From Phycisphaerae bacterium SM23_30 (lineage in GTDB: Bacteria; Planctomycetota; Phycisphaerae; Sedimentisphaerales; SM23-30), in NCBI GenBank assembly GCA_001303695.1, contig LJUC01000008.1, positions 1 to 32,742 on the forward strand: 32,742 bases of DNA. The letters are read 5' to 3'. The notes beneath the pieces were generated by a model, which worked only from the letters and a program-made list of their open reading frames with translations, ran no database searches and was not told the DNA's origin. Shown here one piece after another: positions 1-8,985 of the stretch. Every line of letters starts with the position of its first letter. The stretch's first letter is position 1. Made by a program: the position numbers and the translations under genes.

Positions 1-202
1 GTTGTCCCTACACTTTTAGGCGTTTGGACCGGCAAAATCGCCCTTGCTGAGCCAAAAACAGCGTTTTCACCCCTCCAAACCCAAACCAACTGTCAAAGTC
101 GGGTCTAAAATCCCCTCAAAAAGTCAGTCAAGTTGAGTCAAGTATAATCGGACAAAACAAAGGTGATCGTTAAGTCAAATGTGACGCCCAGGCTTTTTTT
201 GC

Positions 203-1852
203 TTAATCACCGTATTCTTCGTGTTTGAGAAACTGCAGGGCGGCGTCGATGCGTTTAAGGGTTTTTTGTTTGCCGAGGAGGACGAGGGAGTCGGCGATGG
301 GCGGACTGACGGCGGTGCCGGTGAGGGCGACACGTAGGGGCTGGGCGACTTTTCCCAGGCCGACGTTGTTTTTTTTGCAGAGCATTTCGATGGCCTGGCG
401 GATGGAATTTTCGTTCCAGGGATGCAGTTGGGCCAGGGCGGTGCGGGACTGGGCCAGGAGGTCGGGGGCGTCAGGTTTTTTGAGGACTTTTATGACGGCT
501 TTGGGATCGAATTCGATTTTGTCGATGAAGATGAATTTACATTTGTTTTCGACGTCGGCGAGGGTGCGGGCGCCGGCGCATGCTTTGAGCAATTGAGCCA
601 ATATGGCGTCATCGGCCTGAGCCAGAGGGGAATCATGCGCCCGGAGGTAATTTTTGAAATGATCGAGCAGTTTGATCGGTTCAACCAGGCGCATGTGTTC
701 GGTGTTGAAGGCGATGAGTTTCTGGCGGTCGAAGAGGCTGTTGGCTTTGATGAGGCGTTCGAGATCGAAGGCGGCGATGAGTTCGTCTTTGGTCATAATT
801 TCGCGGTTATCGCCGGGATTCCAGCCTAAAAGGGCCAGAAAGTTGATCAGGGCCTCGGGGAGATAGCCGCTGTGGAGGAAGTCGATGAGGTTAATTTCGG
901 GCAGGTGGACGCCGAGATGTTCAGCCATAGCGGTGATAAGGGGTCCATCCGGAGCGGATTGACCGTTGAGGAAGGCGTCGAGTTCGGATGGGGTTAAATG
1001 GCCGGTGCGGGCCAGGGCGTTAAGGTTGATCCGGTGGGTGTTGTTTTTGATGAACTGGAGGAAGGTGTTGGCGCGTTCGCGTTTGGAGAGTTTACCTCCG
1101 CCTTCGGAGACAGTAACCGACATATGGGCATAAACAGGTATGCGAAAACCGAGGGCCTGCTGGAGGGCCTGATGGAGGGGAGTGTTCATAAGGTGCTCCT
1201 GGCCTCGGATAACGTGGGTGACTTGCATAAGTTCGTCATCGACAACGCAGGCGAAATGATAGGTGGGAAAGCCATCTGATTTCCGGATAATAAAATCGCC
1301 GAACTCGCCGGCGGCGAATGTGACCCGACCGCGGACGACATCGTCTATGACGATTTCCCGGCAGGGCATGGCGAAACGGACGGCTATGGGCCGACCATCG
1401 GCGCGGGCCTTTTCGAGGTCTTCGGCGTCGGGGAATTTATCCGGTCGGGGATAGAGGAAGGTTTTCTTGTGGGTCTGGGCCTTTTGGCGGAGGTTCTGCA
1501 ATTCTTCGGGAGTATCAAAGCAGTAATAGGCTTTGCCGAGGTCGAGCAGTTTTTGGAGGTATTTGTCGTAAATATTCCGCCGCCGGGACTGGAGGTAAGG
1601 TCCGTGGGGGCCGATCGAGCGGGTAAGATCATCCGGATCAGGGCCTTCGTCCCAATCGATGCCGAGCCAGCGGAGGTCGTTAATGACCTGTTGGGCGGCG
1701 GTGGGGGTATTACGCTTCTGGTCGGTATCTTCAATGCGGAGGATGAATTTACCCTTATGCCGACGTGCCATCAGCCAGCAAAAGAGGGCGGTGCGGGCGC
1801 CGCCGACGTGTAAATAGCCGGTGGGCGAAGGCGCAAATCGCGTTACTACCAT
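203..1852 (-). CDS. gltX: Glutamyl-tRNA synthetase (glutamate--tRNA ligase)
   Basis: This cytoplasmic class I enzyme charges tRNA-Glu with glutamate using ATP. The N-terminus carries the class I signature as HVGG (residues 15-18, after RFAPSPTGYL), and the second ATP motif is KLSKR at 254-258. The conserved GYLPEALINFLALLGW block begins only at residue 329. Most bacterial GluRS have this block some 15 residues after KLSKR, so about 60 extra residues are inserted here. The rest is the helical anticodon-binding domain. At 549 residues it is longer than the usual 470-490, mostly because of the insert. The ATG at 1852 directly precedes the conserved N-terminus. The gene is divergent from glnS, 177 bp away. 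Having a separate GlnRS suggests this enzyme need only make Glu-tRNA-Glu, but discrimination cannot be read from sequence alone. Confidence 0.97.
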   Translation of the reverse strand: MVVTRFAPSPTGYLHVGGARTALFCWLMARRHKGKFILRIEDTDQKRNTPTAAQQVINDLRWLGIDWDEGPDPDDLTRSIGPHGPYLQSRRRNIYDKYLQKLLDLGKAYYCFDTPEELQNLRQKAQTHKKTFLYPRPDKFPDAEDLEKARADGRPIAVRFAMPCREIVIDDVVRGRVTFAAGEFGDFIIRKSDGFPTYHFACVVDDELMQVTHVIRGQEHLMNTPLHQALQQALGFRIPVYAHMSVTVSEGGGKLSKRERANTFLQFIKNNTHRINLNALARTGHLTPSELDAFLNGQSAPDGPLITAMAEHLGVHLPEINLIDFLHSGYLPEALINFLALLGWNPGDNREIMTKDELIAAFDLERLIKANSLFDRQKLIAFNTEHMRLVEPIKLLDHFKNYLRAHDSPLAQADDAILAQLLKACAGARTLADVENKCKFIFIDKIEFDPKAVIKVLKKPDAPDLLAQSRTALAQLHPWNENSIRQAIEMLCKKNNVGLGKVAQPLRVALTGTAVSPPIADSLVLLGKQKTLKRIDAALQFLKHEEYGD

Positions 1853-1959
1853 TAGTTATAGCTCCAAAACAAGTTAATAAGCTAATCCGGAAAGCATACA
1901 TGTCATGGGGTATAAAGTCAAACAAGATTAACATTGCTAAAATTAAAAGACGATTTTAT

Positions 1960-1975
1960 CATAACTTTAGTTATG
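1960..1975. promoter_or_regulatory. Perfect palindrome between gltX and glnS
   Basis: CATAACT and AGTTATG form a perfect 7-bp inverted repeat around TT. It lies in the 177-bp AT-rich gap between the divergent gltX and glnS genes, 54 bp before the glnS start. Its position suits an operator for glnS or for both genes. It could also be a chance palindrome in AT-rich DNA. No regulator is identified. Confidence 0.35.
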
Positions 1976-2029
1976 GTTGGTATTTCCGAATAAATAAACT
2001 ACTTAATGATATTTAGGGATTAACAAATA

Positions 2030-3787
2030 ATGGATGAAACGAACGAGAAACAAGTGAGCAGCCAAAAGAAGGCTAACAGCAACGGGAATGACAAGGTGAA
2101 AGTAGGGTCGGGCAAGCCGGATTTTGTGCGGGCGATGGTGGCGGAGGATATGAAGACGGGTAAGTGGGGAGGTCGGGTGCATACGCGTTTTCCGCCGGAG
2201 CCGAACGGTTATCTGCATATCGGTCACGCCAAGAGCATCTGTTTGAATTTTGGGATTGCGGCGGAATTCGGAGGTAAGTGCAATCTGCGGTTTGACGATA
2301 CGAATCCGGTGAAAGAGGAAGAAGAGTATATCCGGTCGATCATAGAGGATGTGAAGTGGCTGGGATTCGACTGGGGGGATCGGCTTTGCTTCGGTTCGGA
2401 TTACTTTGAGCAGATGTATGAGTGGGCGGAGCAGTTGGTCAAGGCGGGCAAGGCTTATGTTTGTGATTTGAACGCGGAAGAGACGCGGGAGTATCGGGGC
2501 ACTTTGACCAGGCCGGGCGAGGAAAGTCCGTATCGCAACCGGAGCGTGGAGGAGAATCTGGATTTGTTCCGGCGGATGCGAGGGGGGGAGTTTAGCGACG
2601 GTTCGCGGACGCTGCGGGCGAAGATCGATATGGCCAGCGATAATTTGAATATGCGGGATCCGGTGATGTATCGTATTTTGCATGCGGCGCATCCGCGGAC
2701 GGGAGATAAATGGTGCATTTATCCGATGTACGACTGGGCCCACGGTTTGGAAGATTCGATCGAGGGGGTAACGCACTCGATCTGTACGCTGGAGTTTGAG
2801 AATCACCGGCCTTTGTATGACTGGTTTCTGGATGAGCTGGGGGTATATCATCCGCAGCAGATTGAGTTTGCGCGATTGAATCTGAGCTATACGGTGATGA
2901 GTAAGCGTAAGCTGCTGCAACTGGTGGAGGAGGGATACGTCAAGGGGTGGGACGATCCGCGATTACCGACGATCTCGGGGATGCGTCGGCGGGGCTATTC
3001 GCCGGCGTCGATACGTAACTTCTGCGGTCGGATCGGGGTGAACAAATTTAACAGTACGGTGGATATCGCTCTTCTGGAGCACTGCGTGCGGGAGGATTTG
3101 AATAAGAGCTCGCCGCGGGTGATGTCGGTATTAAGGCCGTTGAAGGTGATTATTGACAATTATCCTCAAGGCCAAGTGGAAGAACTGAAGGCGATTAATA
3201 ATCCAGAAGACGCTTCGGCGGGGATGCGGAAGGTGCCGTTTTTCCGGGAGCTATATATCGAGCAAGGGGATTTCATGGAGGAGCCGCCCAAGAAATTTTA
3301 TCGTCTGGCGCCGGGCCGGGAGGTGCGCTTGCGGTATGCTTATTATATTACCTGCACCGAGGCAATCAAAGACGCCGACGGCAACATAGCGGAGCTGCAC
3401 TGCACCTACGATCCGGCCACGCGGGGCGGCGATTCTCCCGACGGGCGCAAGGTGAAGGCGACGCTGCACTGGGTCTCGGCGGCTCATGCGCTGCCGGCAG
3501 AAGTTTGGCTGTATGAACATTTATTCACCAAAGAAAATCCGGATGACGCTGCGGAAGGGGAAGATTTTAAGTCGAACTTGAACCGCAATTCATTGGAAGT
3601 GTTGACGGGCTGTAAGGTGGAACCGTCGCTGGAGGGAGCGGCGCCTTTAAGCCGTTATCAGTTTGAGCGGATGGGGTATTTTTGCGTCGATCCGGATAGT
3701 TTGGAGAAGAGAGGGCTGATATTTAATCGTACGGCGACGTTAAGAGATACGTGGGCGAAGATACAGAAGCAGCAGCAAAGTCGATGA
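2030..3787 (+). CDS. glnS: Glutaminyl-tRNA synthetase (glutamine--tRNA ligase)
   Basis: This cytoplasmic class I enzyme charges tRNA-Gln directly with glutamine. HIGH is intact at residues 63-66 within [15 protein letters not shown], and the KMSKS-type loop is VMSKR at 289-293. The catalytic core is followed by the two beta-barrel anticodon-binding domains typical of GlnRS, ending near residue 575. The length, 585 residues, is slightly above the E. coli enzyme (about 550). The excess is a polar, Lys/Asn-rich N-terminal tail of about 45 residues. The family is known to have spread by lateral transfer from eukaryotes into some bacteria. Its presence means this organism need not depend on GatCAB for Gln-tRNA-Gln. 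The start is the first ATG in the frame after an in-frame stop. The gene stands alone on the plus strand and converges on the next gene. Confidence 0.97.
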   Translation: MDETNEKQVSSQKKANSNGNDKVKVGSGKPDFVRAMVAEDMKTGKWGGRVHTRFPPEPNGYLHIGHAKSICLNFGIAAEFGGKCNLRFDDTNPVKEEEEYIRSIIEDVKWLGFDWGDRLCFGSDYFEQMYEWAEQLVKAGKAYVCDLNAEETREYRGTLTRPGEESPYRNRSVEENLDLFRRMRGGEFSDGSRTLRAKIDMASDNLNMRDPVMYRILHAAHPRTGDKWCIYPMYDWAHGLEDSIEGVTHSICTLEFENHRPLYDWFLDELGVYHPQQIEFARLNLSYTVMSKRKLLQLVEEGYVKGWDDPRLPTISGMRRRGYSPASIRNFCGRIGVNKFNSTVDIALLEHCVREDLNKSSPRVMSVLRPLKVIIDNYPQGQVEELKAINNPEDASAGMRKVPFFRELYIEQGDFMEEPPKKFYRLAPGREVRLRYAYYITCTEAIKDADGNIAELHCTYDPATRGGDSPDGRKVKATLHWVSAAHALPAEVWLYEHLFTKENPDDAAEGEDFKSNLNRNSLEVLTGCKVEPSLEGAAPLSRYQFERMGYFCVDPDSLEKRGLIFNRTATLRDTWAKIQKQQQSR

Positions 3788-3788
3788 A

Positions 3789-3809
3789 TTCTCACGCAAA
3801 GGCGCAAAG
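3789..3809. repeat. Short CGCAAAG-type intergenic repeat fragment
   Basis: Just after the glnS stop is CTCACGCAAAGGCGCAAAG, containing GCAAAG twice, 9 bp apart. Sequences of this form recur between genes in many environmental bacterial genomes, so I read it as a remnant of a dispersed repeat. Only one copy is visible in this window, so the family assignment rests on general knowledge. The rest of the 161-bp convergent gap to 3948 shows no clear terminator. Confidence 0.3.
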
Positions 3810-3948
3810 AAGAGGGAAGATGATTTTATCCGGGGACGGCGGGGATTACACGGTTTTATTTTTTAGAAAGCTGCGAGCGCTAAAGCACGCCCAACCTGCT
3901 TAGTTAAAGCCCGGAGCAAGGATTTGGGGAGCGTTAAATATGGTTCCA

Positions 3949-6249
3949 TCATTGCCTTTTGTCGAGGAGCCAATGGGCGGCGAAGATGGATAAATCGATC
4001 AGGTTGACCACACAGTCGCCGTTGTGATCGCCGACCACGAGTTCCACACAGCCTACCTTTTTGAACTCGGCCGGTTTTTGCCGGGTGGTTCTCCTGCTGC
4101 GGGAAAGTTTTTTCATTGTCTTTTTCTTGGCAGCATCAATACCTGCAACATCGCCGTTCATGCCGACGTCGCCTTCCTCAATGATGATCCCGAGATCGCC
4201 GTATTGATCCCATTCAAATCGGAGGACACTTTCATCAGGGGAGTTATTAATGTGGTCGTAAGCAAACATCCGGAAGACCTGGCCGTAAGCGCCGTCGTCG
4301 GCGCCGCCCTGAGTCCCCAGGACATACGAATTAAAGAGTTTGCCGTTGCTGTCATATTCATACTGGGTGAAATGGCCCGCCAGATCGGTGCTGCGGATTA
4401 TATGGCTGTCGGGGGTGTGCTCGAAGGACGTAATATAAAGTTCCTGGGGATCTGTCATGCTGATCTGCGTCATTTCTTTTTCTTCAAGACCCGGCGCCTG
4501 ATTATAAAGGATTCGATTGACATAACCACAGGTATCGACCGTCCAGGCAAGCCGACCAAAATTATCATAGATATACTCTGTCACCATATAATCACCCTCC
4601 GGTCGGCGGGGATCCATAATAATGGCTATACTGGGCACATTCGGATCATGAGACAAATATTCTTTTTTAATCAACCGGTCGAGATAATCATAGGCGTAGT
4701 TGATGGAAAATATCGGTTTAACCGGATCGGGGGGAAATTCATCGCTGGAAAAGCCCACCTCGCGTACCGTTTTGTTGTCATTATAAGCCAAAGTCATATA
4801 CCCAAATAAGATAAAATTTGGATCCGAACTGTTGGTCCGCGATGCTATATCGGTAAGCAGGCCGCTGATACGATCATAGGTGTAATTAAGAGCGCTGTTA
4901 TAATATTCATTATCATAATTGGTATATTCTGCCAGCTTGCCTTCGTCATCGTAGAGGTATTCCCGCCAGGGCGTGCCGTCATTCCGGGTGATGGCGGTGA
5001 GTCTTTCGTCGGCGTCATAACCATAATTCATTGTCTCCCCGGAGGCCCCTTTAACGGTTTTGTATAGCAATTGTTGTTCGCTAACGTTACACAAAAAATA
5101 ATCCACCATGCCGGAATAGTATGGAACCCCGGAAGAATTGTCTATTGTCTCGTGGACTCTTTTAAATATATTATCATTGGGATCATAATCCAGCATCCAG
5201 GACATGCCGCTGCCGTCGTCAAAATTCACCTCCGCGCTGCTCACATTACCCGTCGTATCATAATCCAGTTCTATTTCCTGTCCCGTAGCCATGGGATCTC
5301 CTGCATCATCAATATCAGATGAGCCGCCTTCAAATCGGCCCAGAGCATCGTAGTTAAGCTTGGCGACCACTTTGGTCAGGTTAGGATCCGATAAGACAAG
5401 AACCGGTTTCGATTCGTCGTCAACAAGATCAAAATAATGAATCTCAATCTTTTCCGTGAGGGAATAATTAGTAGGCCCCTCTCCCTGGTAATGTCTGTGT
5501 TCATCAGGGTTGCCGTTATCATCGTCCTCCCAGTAAATTAAGTCGGTGGTGTCCTTGTAAGGTTCAAGTTTCCCAATAACCATGATCAGCTTTACATAGC
5601 CCTCCAGCGGAGGGGGATCGGTCGGCTCGATATTAGGAGGTGAATAGTTGATAATTAATTTCGCCGCGTAGTCGTCCCTGAATTGCACGAAGTCGTCTTT
5701 ACTGGAATCAAACTCGTCGTCCACGACTTTTAACAGGGCGTTATAAGTTCCGACACCGGCATGGGCGGTGATAACATCGGGAGTTACAATCCAGGTGTAA
5801 GTGCCGGTTCCCCCAATCAACACGGCGTAGGTAGGCGCCGTAGCGAATCCGGCGGAACTATTGGGAGACGAATTCCAGGTGAGGCTCGTCTCGCTCCAGG
5901 GCAGCGGATATACGTGGTGAACCGCGACACTCGTCGGCGCTAAGGAGCTGTTGTAGGAGATGGCCTCCAGCTCCAGCTCGGCGCTATTAATTACCGAATT
6001 GGCCGGTATCGAGCTCAGGTCAAACTTGAGAAAGGTTCGGCACCGGGTGCTGTCACTGGCCACCGTCTGAAAACCACAGTCAAGCACTGCGAGCGTGCCA
6101 AAATTGCTCGAAGGATTAAAGGCATCCACATAGGTATCGTCGGTGGGATTAAGGGTGACGTTCGTCGCCCAAGAACCGACCGGCATAGACAACAGACCCA
6201 TTATCAAAACCATTAACATCAACTTTTTGGAACTTATGTTTTCATACAT
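3949..6249 (-). CDS. Secreted DNRLRE / YD-repeat (RHS-like) protein with C-terminal dockerin-like motif
   Basis: The 766-residue product is predicted to be exported. Residues 1-29 are a signal peptide ending in the A-x-A-like GSWA. Residues about 30-205 match a DNRLRE domain (beta-sandwich, with NPTDDTYVDAFNPSSNFGT near its start), a module used in surface and polysaccharide-associated proteins. The middle (about 215-690) has degenerate RHS/YD repeats, for example YDADERLTAITRNDG, YDYLDRLIKKEY, YDNFGRLAWTVD and YDSNGKLFNSY. A basic linker follows (KKKTMKKLSRSRRTTRQK). The last 30 residues contain one dockerin-like calcium loop, GDHNGDCVVNLIDLSIFAAHW. No RHS core-end motif or toxin domain follows the repeats, so a polymorphic-toxin role is unlikely. 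Carbohydrate or surface binding is inferred. Start choice is firm because AGGAGG precedes the ATG. Confidence 0.85.
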   Translation of the reverse strand: MYENISSKKLMLMVLIMGLLSMPVGSWATNVTLNPTDDTYVDAFNPSSNFGTLAVLDCGFQTVASDSTRCRTFLKFDLSSIPANSVINSAELELEAISYNSSLAPTSVAVHHVYPLPWSETSLTWNSSPNSSAGFATAPTYAVLIGGTGTYTWIVTPDVITAHAGVGTYNALLKVVDDEFDSSKDDFVQFRDDYAAKLIINYSPPNIEPTDPPPLEGYVKLIMVIGKLEPYKDTTDLIYWEDDDNGNPDEHRHYQGEGPTNYSLTEKIEIHYFDLVDDESKPVLVLSDPNLTKVVAKLNYDALGRFEGGSSDIDDAGDPMATGQEIELDYDTTGNVSSAEVNFDDGSGMSWMLDYDPNDNIFKRVHETIDNSSGVPYYSGMVDYFLCNVSEQQLLYKTVKGASGETMNYGYDADERLTAITRNDGTPWREYLYDDEGKLAEYTNYDNEYYNSALNYTYDRISGLLTDIASRTNSSDPNFILFGYMTLAYNDNKTVREVGFSSDEFPPDPVKPIFSINYAYDYLDRLIKKEYLSHDPNVPSIAIIMDPRRPEGDYMVTEYIYDNFGRLAWTVDTCGYVNRILYNQAPGLEEKEMTQISMTDPQELYITSFEHTPDSHIIRSTDLAGHFTQYEYDSNGKLFNSYVLGTQGGADDGAYGQVFRMFAYDHINNSPDESVLRFEWDQYGDLGIIIEEGDVGMNGDVAGIDAAKKKTMKKLSRSRRTTRQKPAEFKKVGCVELVVGDHNGDCVVNLIDLSIFAAHWLLDKRQ

Positions 6250-6256
6250 GACACTA

Positions 6257-6262
6257 CCTCCT
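6257..6262 (-). promoter_or_regulatory. Strong Shine-Dalgarno of the YD-repeat protein gene
   Basis: AGGAGG on the minus strand lies 7 bases before the ATG at 6249. It is one of the best ribosome-binding sites in the window and fixes that start codon. Several neighbours, such as the symporter, the potassium channel and the LEPRxLL protease genes, have no evident Shine-Dalgarno. Confidence 0.7.
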
Positions 6263-6415
6263 TAACCATTAATAGCGACTTGCACAAATGTAATTTTACC
6301 GAGTACGGCCGGAGAATGCAACCTTTTTGCATCAAAATTATCCCGGTAATTTCCCTCTTGTCGGCAGGATAACATTTAAATCTATGAAGGGTAATAAGTT
6401 ATAATTATACAAACA

Positions 6416-6907
6416 CTATAGGGGGACGGATTCGTAGGACATATCGTCGGTTTCGAGGATGACGAGATAAGAAGAGCCGGTGATCCAGTCGGTGGCTTCG
6501 CCGGGATTGATAATGAGGGTGTTTTCGGCGCGGCGGATGTCGGGGGTGTGGGTGTGGCCGTAGATGACCAGGTCGTACATGCGGCTGTTGATGACCTCGT
6601 CGAGGAACTGCTGGGTGTGGGTCATGAAGATTTTTTTGCCGCCCAGTTCGCCTTTATATACATTGTCGTGTATTTCGCCGCCGAACTTGCTGATAACGTT
6701 TCTGATGAGCGGTTTTTCGCCCTCGTTGTTGCCGAAGACGGCGATTAATTTGGCGTTTTTTAGGTTAGCGAAAGATTTGGCGGTGAAGGGGGAGACGAAA
6801 TCGCCGGCGTGGAGGACATATTTGACCTGAAACTGATTAAAGATTTCGATGGCGGCCAAGACGTGTTCATGATGGTCGTGGGTGTCGGAGATGATACCGA
6901 TCTTCAT
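6416..6907 (-). CDS. YfcE/MJ0936-type calcineurin-like metallophosphoesterase
   Basis: At 163 residues this is a complete single-domain phosphodiesterase of the YfcE/MJ0936/Vps29 family. The metal-binding motifs appear in the family order: D8 and H10 in ISDTHD, GD in HAGDF, GNNEGE, the His of THTQQ, and GHTHTP near residue 120. Family members hydrolyse phosphodiester model substrates with Mn2+ or similar metals, and the natural substrate is usually unknown. It is predicted to be cytoplasmic, with no signal peptide. GGAG five bases before the ATG supports the start. The gene lies between zwf and the YD-repeat gene on the same strand, with gaps over 100 bp on both sides, so an operon is not obvious. 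Confidence 0.92.
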   Translation of the reverse strand: MKIGIISDTHDHHEHVLAAIEIFNQFQVKYVLHAGDFVSPFTAKSFANLKNAKLIAVFGNNEGEKPLIRNVISKFGGEIHDNVYKGELGGKKIFMTHTQQFLDEVINSRMYDLVIYGHTHTPDIRRAENTLIINPGEATDWITGSSYLVILETDDMSYESVPL

Positions 6908-7029
6908 TTTAACTCCAAATTGCCTAAGTTTATCAAATTAAGCATTCCAAGCTGCGTTTGAGGCTGCCACAGAACGTTGTTGCTGGCGATAATATCGATT
7001 TTAACAACTACTATACATTAATATTCGGT

Positions 7030-8601
7030 TTATCTGGATTCAACAAATTTTCTTTGCGGCATTTTTATCAGGGTCCATTTTCTGCCGTCGGCGGCGATTA
7101 AATCGTCGGCTTCTTTAGGTCCCCAGGAGCCGGCGGGGTATGGACAAATATGGGGGTCGGCTTGCAGTCGGCAGGCTTCGAGAACAGGGGTTAAATAGGT
7201 CCAGGCGGCCTCGACCTCATCACTGCGGGCAAAGAGGGTGGGATCTCCCAAGGCGGCGTCGAGCAAAAGCCGTTCATAGGCGTCGGGCAGTTCCTTGCCC
7301 AAGGCGGCGTAACCGAAGTCCATGTGGAAAGGTTGTATGGCCATGGTATAGCCGGGGATTTTAACCTGAAATTGCAGGGAGATGCCTTCATTAGGCTGAA
7401 TGCGGATGGCTAACATGTTGGGCTGCAAAGGGGCGGACGGGCCGACATTAAAGAGTACCTGAGGCACGGGTTTGAAATGGATGTCAATTTCCGTGATTCT
7501 GACCGGCAGGCGTTTTCCGGTGCGAAGGTAGAAAGGTACGCCGGAGAAGCGCCAATTATCGATAAAAACTTTAAGAGCAACAAAAGTTTCCGTATTTGAA
7601 TCAGCCGCCACTTCGCGTTCCTCGCGATAGCGGGGGACTTTTTGGTTTTGTACGATACCCTCGGCGTACTGGCCGCGGACCATGTTTTCCGGTACGCATC
7701 GGCAAGGAAAAGGGCGCAGGGCTTGAAGAACCTTTACTTTTTCGTTGCGGACGGCATCGGCGTCCAGGGAGACGGGCGGCTCCATGGCCACCAGAGAAAG
7801 CAAGTGCATTAAATGGTTCTGGACGATGTCGCGGAGGGCGCCGGCCTGTTCATAATAAGAACCTCTATTTTCGACGCCCATGGTTTCGGTGACGGCGATC
7901 TGGACGTGATCGATAAATTTCTGGTTCCAGAGGGGCTCAAAGATAGTATTGGCAAAGCGGAGGACCAAGAGATTTTGAACGGTTTCCTTGCCGAGATAAT
8001 GATCGATGCGGAAGATTTGCTTTTCGTCAAAGGCGGTGTTGATCCGGCGGGTGAGGAGACGAGCGGAGTCGAGGTCTTGACCAAAGGGTTTTTCAATAAT
8101 GATTCGAGACCAGGGTTTTTCGGGACCGCGTTGAGCAAGCCGGGCCTGTTTTAGCTGATCGACAATGACGGGAAAGAAGGAAGGCGGGGCCGCCAGGTAA
8201 TAGAGACAATTGCCGGGAGAAGCGGTATTTTTTGCGATTTGTTCGAGACGGCGGCGGAGGGATTGATAAGCCTGGGGGTTCTGGAAATGGGCCTGGTGGT
8301 AGTATAAATGTGCGGCAAATTTTTCTTCGGATTGTCGATTAAAAAGAAGGTTGTTATCAGATTCCTGCAAGGCTTGAAGCATCTGCTGGCGGAAACTTTC
8401 GTCATCGAGAGGTCGTCTGGCGAAACCGATAACAGAAAAGACCCGGGGCAAGAGGCTTCGGCGATAGAGGCGATAGATAGCGGGGATTAATTTTCTGCGG
8501 GTCAAATCACCGGAAGCACCCAAGATAATCAGGCTGAAGGGCTCGGCAGGCTGAGGGGAGCGATTTGGGGAAGGGGTGGGAGATACCAACGTATCCGACA
8601 T
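7030..8601 (-). CDS. zwf: Glucose-6-phosphate 1-dehydrogenase
   Basis: This enzyme oxidises glucose-6-phosphate to 6-phosphogluconolactone with NAD(P)+, the entry step of the oxidative pentose phosphate pathway. The dinucleotide-binding motif is GASGDLTRRKL (28-38). EKPFG is at 170-174 and the active-site signature RIDHYLGKE at 198-206, with the catalytic-dyad His present. The length of 523 residues is slightly above the usual 490-510 because of a Pro/Ser-rich N-terminal extension of about 20 residues. The first conserved strand starts at residue 23, so a shorter protein is possible but no better start is seen. No pgl, gnd or edd lies nearby, so its pathway partners must be elsewhere. Confidence 0.97.
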   Translation of the reverse strand: MSDTLVSPTPSPNRSPQPAEPFSLIILGASGDLTRRKLIPAIYRLYRRSLLPRVFSVIGFARRPLDDESFRQQMLQALQESDNNLLFNRQSEEKFAAHLYYHQAHFQNPQAYQSLRRRLEQIAKNTASPGNCLYYLAAPPSFFPVIVDQLKQARLAQRGPEKPWSRIIIEKPFGQDLDSARLLTRRINTAFDEKQIFRIDHYLGKETVQNLLVLRFANTIFEPLWNQKFIDHVQIAVTETMGVENRGSYYEQAGALRDIVQNHLMHLLSLVAMEPPVSLDADAVRNEKVKVLQALRPFPCRCVPENMVRGQYAEGIVQNQKVPRYREEREVAADSNTETFVALKVFIDNWRFSGVPFYLRTGKRLPVRITEIDIHFKPVPQVLFNVGPSAPLQPNMLAIRIQPNEGISLQFQVKIPGYTMAIQPFHMDFGYAALGKELPDAYERLLLDAALGDPTLFARSDEVEAAWTYLTPVLEACRLQADPHICPYPAGSWGPKEADDLIAADGRKWTLIKMPQRKFVESR

Positions 8602-8735
8602 TCACTTAAACCTCAAAGGCGTGCCAGAGTAACGATCTATAAGTAAAATACCGCCGGGCAAAATATTTCTTACGGAACAAGCGGGCGGCCCAGGATGTTA
8701 ACAAACGGGTTTTTCGCATGTAACTTTTTGTTGTT

Positions 8736-8770
8736 GCGGCATTTAAGTGCGCGAAAATCGGAAATGCCGC
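8736..8770. other. 9-bp perfect inverted repeat next to tRNA-Tyr
   Basis: GCGGCATTT (8736-8744) pairs exactly with AAATGCCGC (8762-8770) around a 17-nt loop. It starts 8 bp beyond the 3' end of the leftward tRNA-Tyr gene. On the plus strand TTTT follows, but in the tRNA direction it is followed by an A-rich stretch. It is therefore not a textbook terminator for the tRNA. A role in 3' processing or transcript stability is possible. Confidence 0.4.
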
Positions 8771-8778
8771 TTTTCAAC

Positions 8779-8861
8779 TGGGCCGGGTTGGATTCGAACC
8801 AACGTAGGCTTACGCCAACGGGTTTACAGCCCGCTCCCTTTAACCACTCGGGCACCGACCC
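8779..8861 (-). tRNA. tRNA-Tyr (anticodon GTA)
   Basis: The 83-nt class II tRNA folds cleanly. The acceptor stem GGGTCGG/CCGGCCC has one T-G wobble and the discriminator is A. The D-arm is CCCGAGTGGTTAAAGGG. The anticodon stem GCGGG/CCCGT encloses CTGTAAA, giving GTA. A long variable arm of about 14 nt and a T-arm GTTGG-TTCGAAT-CCAAC follow. No CCA is encoded. The long variable arm together with GTA is diagnostic for bacterial tRNA-Tyr. It stands alone between zwf and the HD-GYP gene. Confidence 0.97.
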
Positions 8862-8985
8862 CAGATGCGTTTTTAGCCCGTTGCCATTACCATCGGCGAC
8901 AGGAAAAACGCATTATTACAATGGTGATTCTAACTCAAATCCTTGAGAAATGCAAGGGTGATAAAGGTAAAAATATTATTTCAAG

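Noticed and set aside
1-202. Possible leader or RNA in the first 202 bases
   Set aside because: I saw only direct-repeat-like GTCAA words and no stable structure or open frame. It is the 3' flank of gltX.
2003-2920. 305-codon open frame antisense to glnS
   Set aside because: It lies entirely opposite a certain gene, its predicted protein is rich in Arg, His, Pro and Ile, and it matches no family. It is a codon-usage shadow.
4024-4809. 261-codon frame opposite the YD-repeat gene
   Set aside because: It is antisense to a well-supported exported protein and shows no domain or ribosome-binding site.
3949-6249. Polymorphic toxin (RHS) system
   Set aside because: There is no RHS core-end motif, no C-terminal toxin domain and no immunity gene behind it. 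A dockerin-like loop ends the protein instead.
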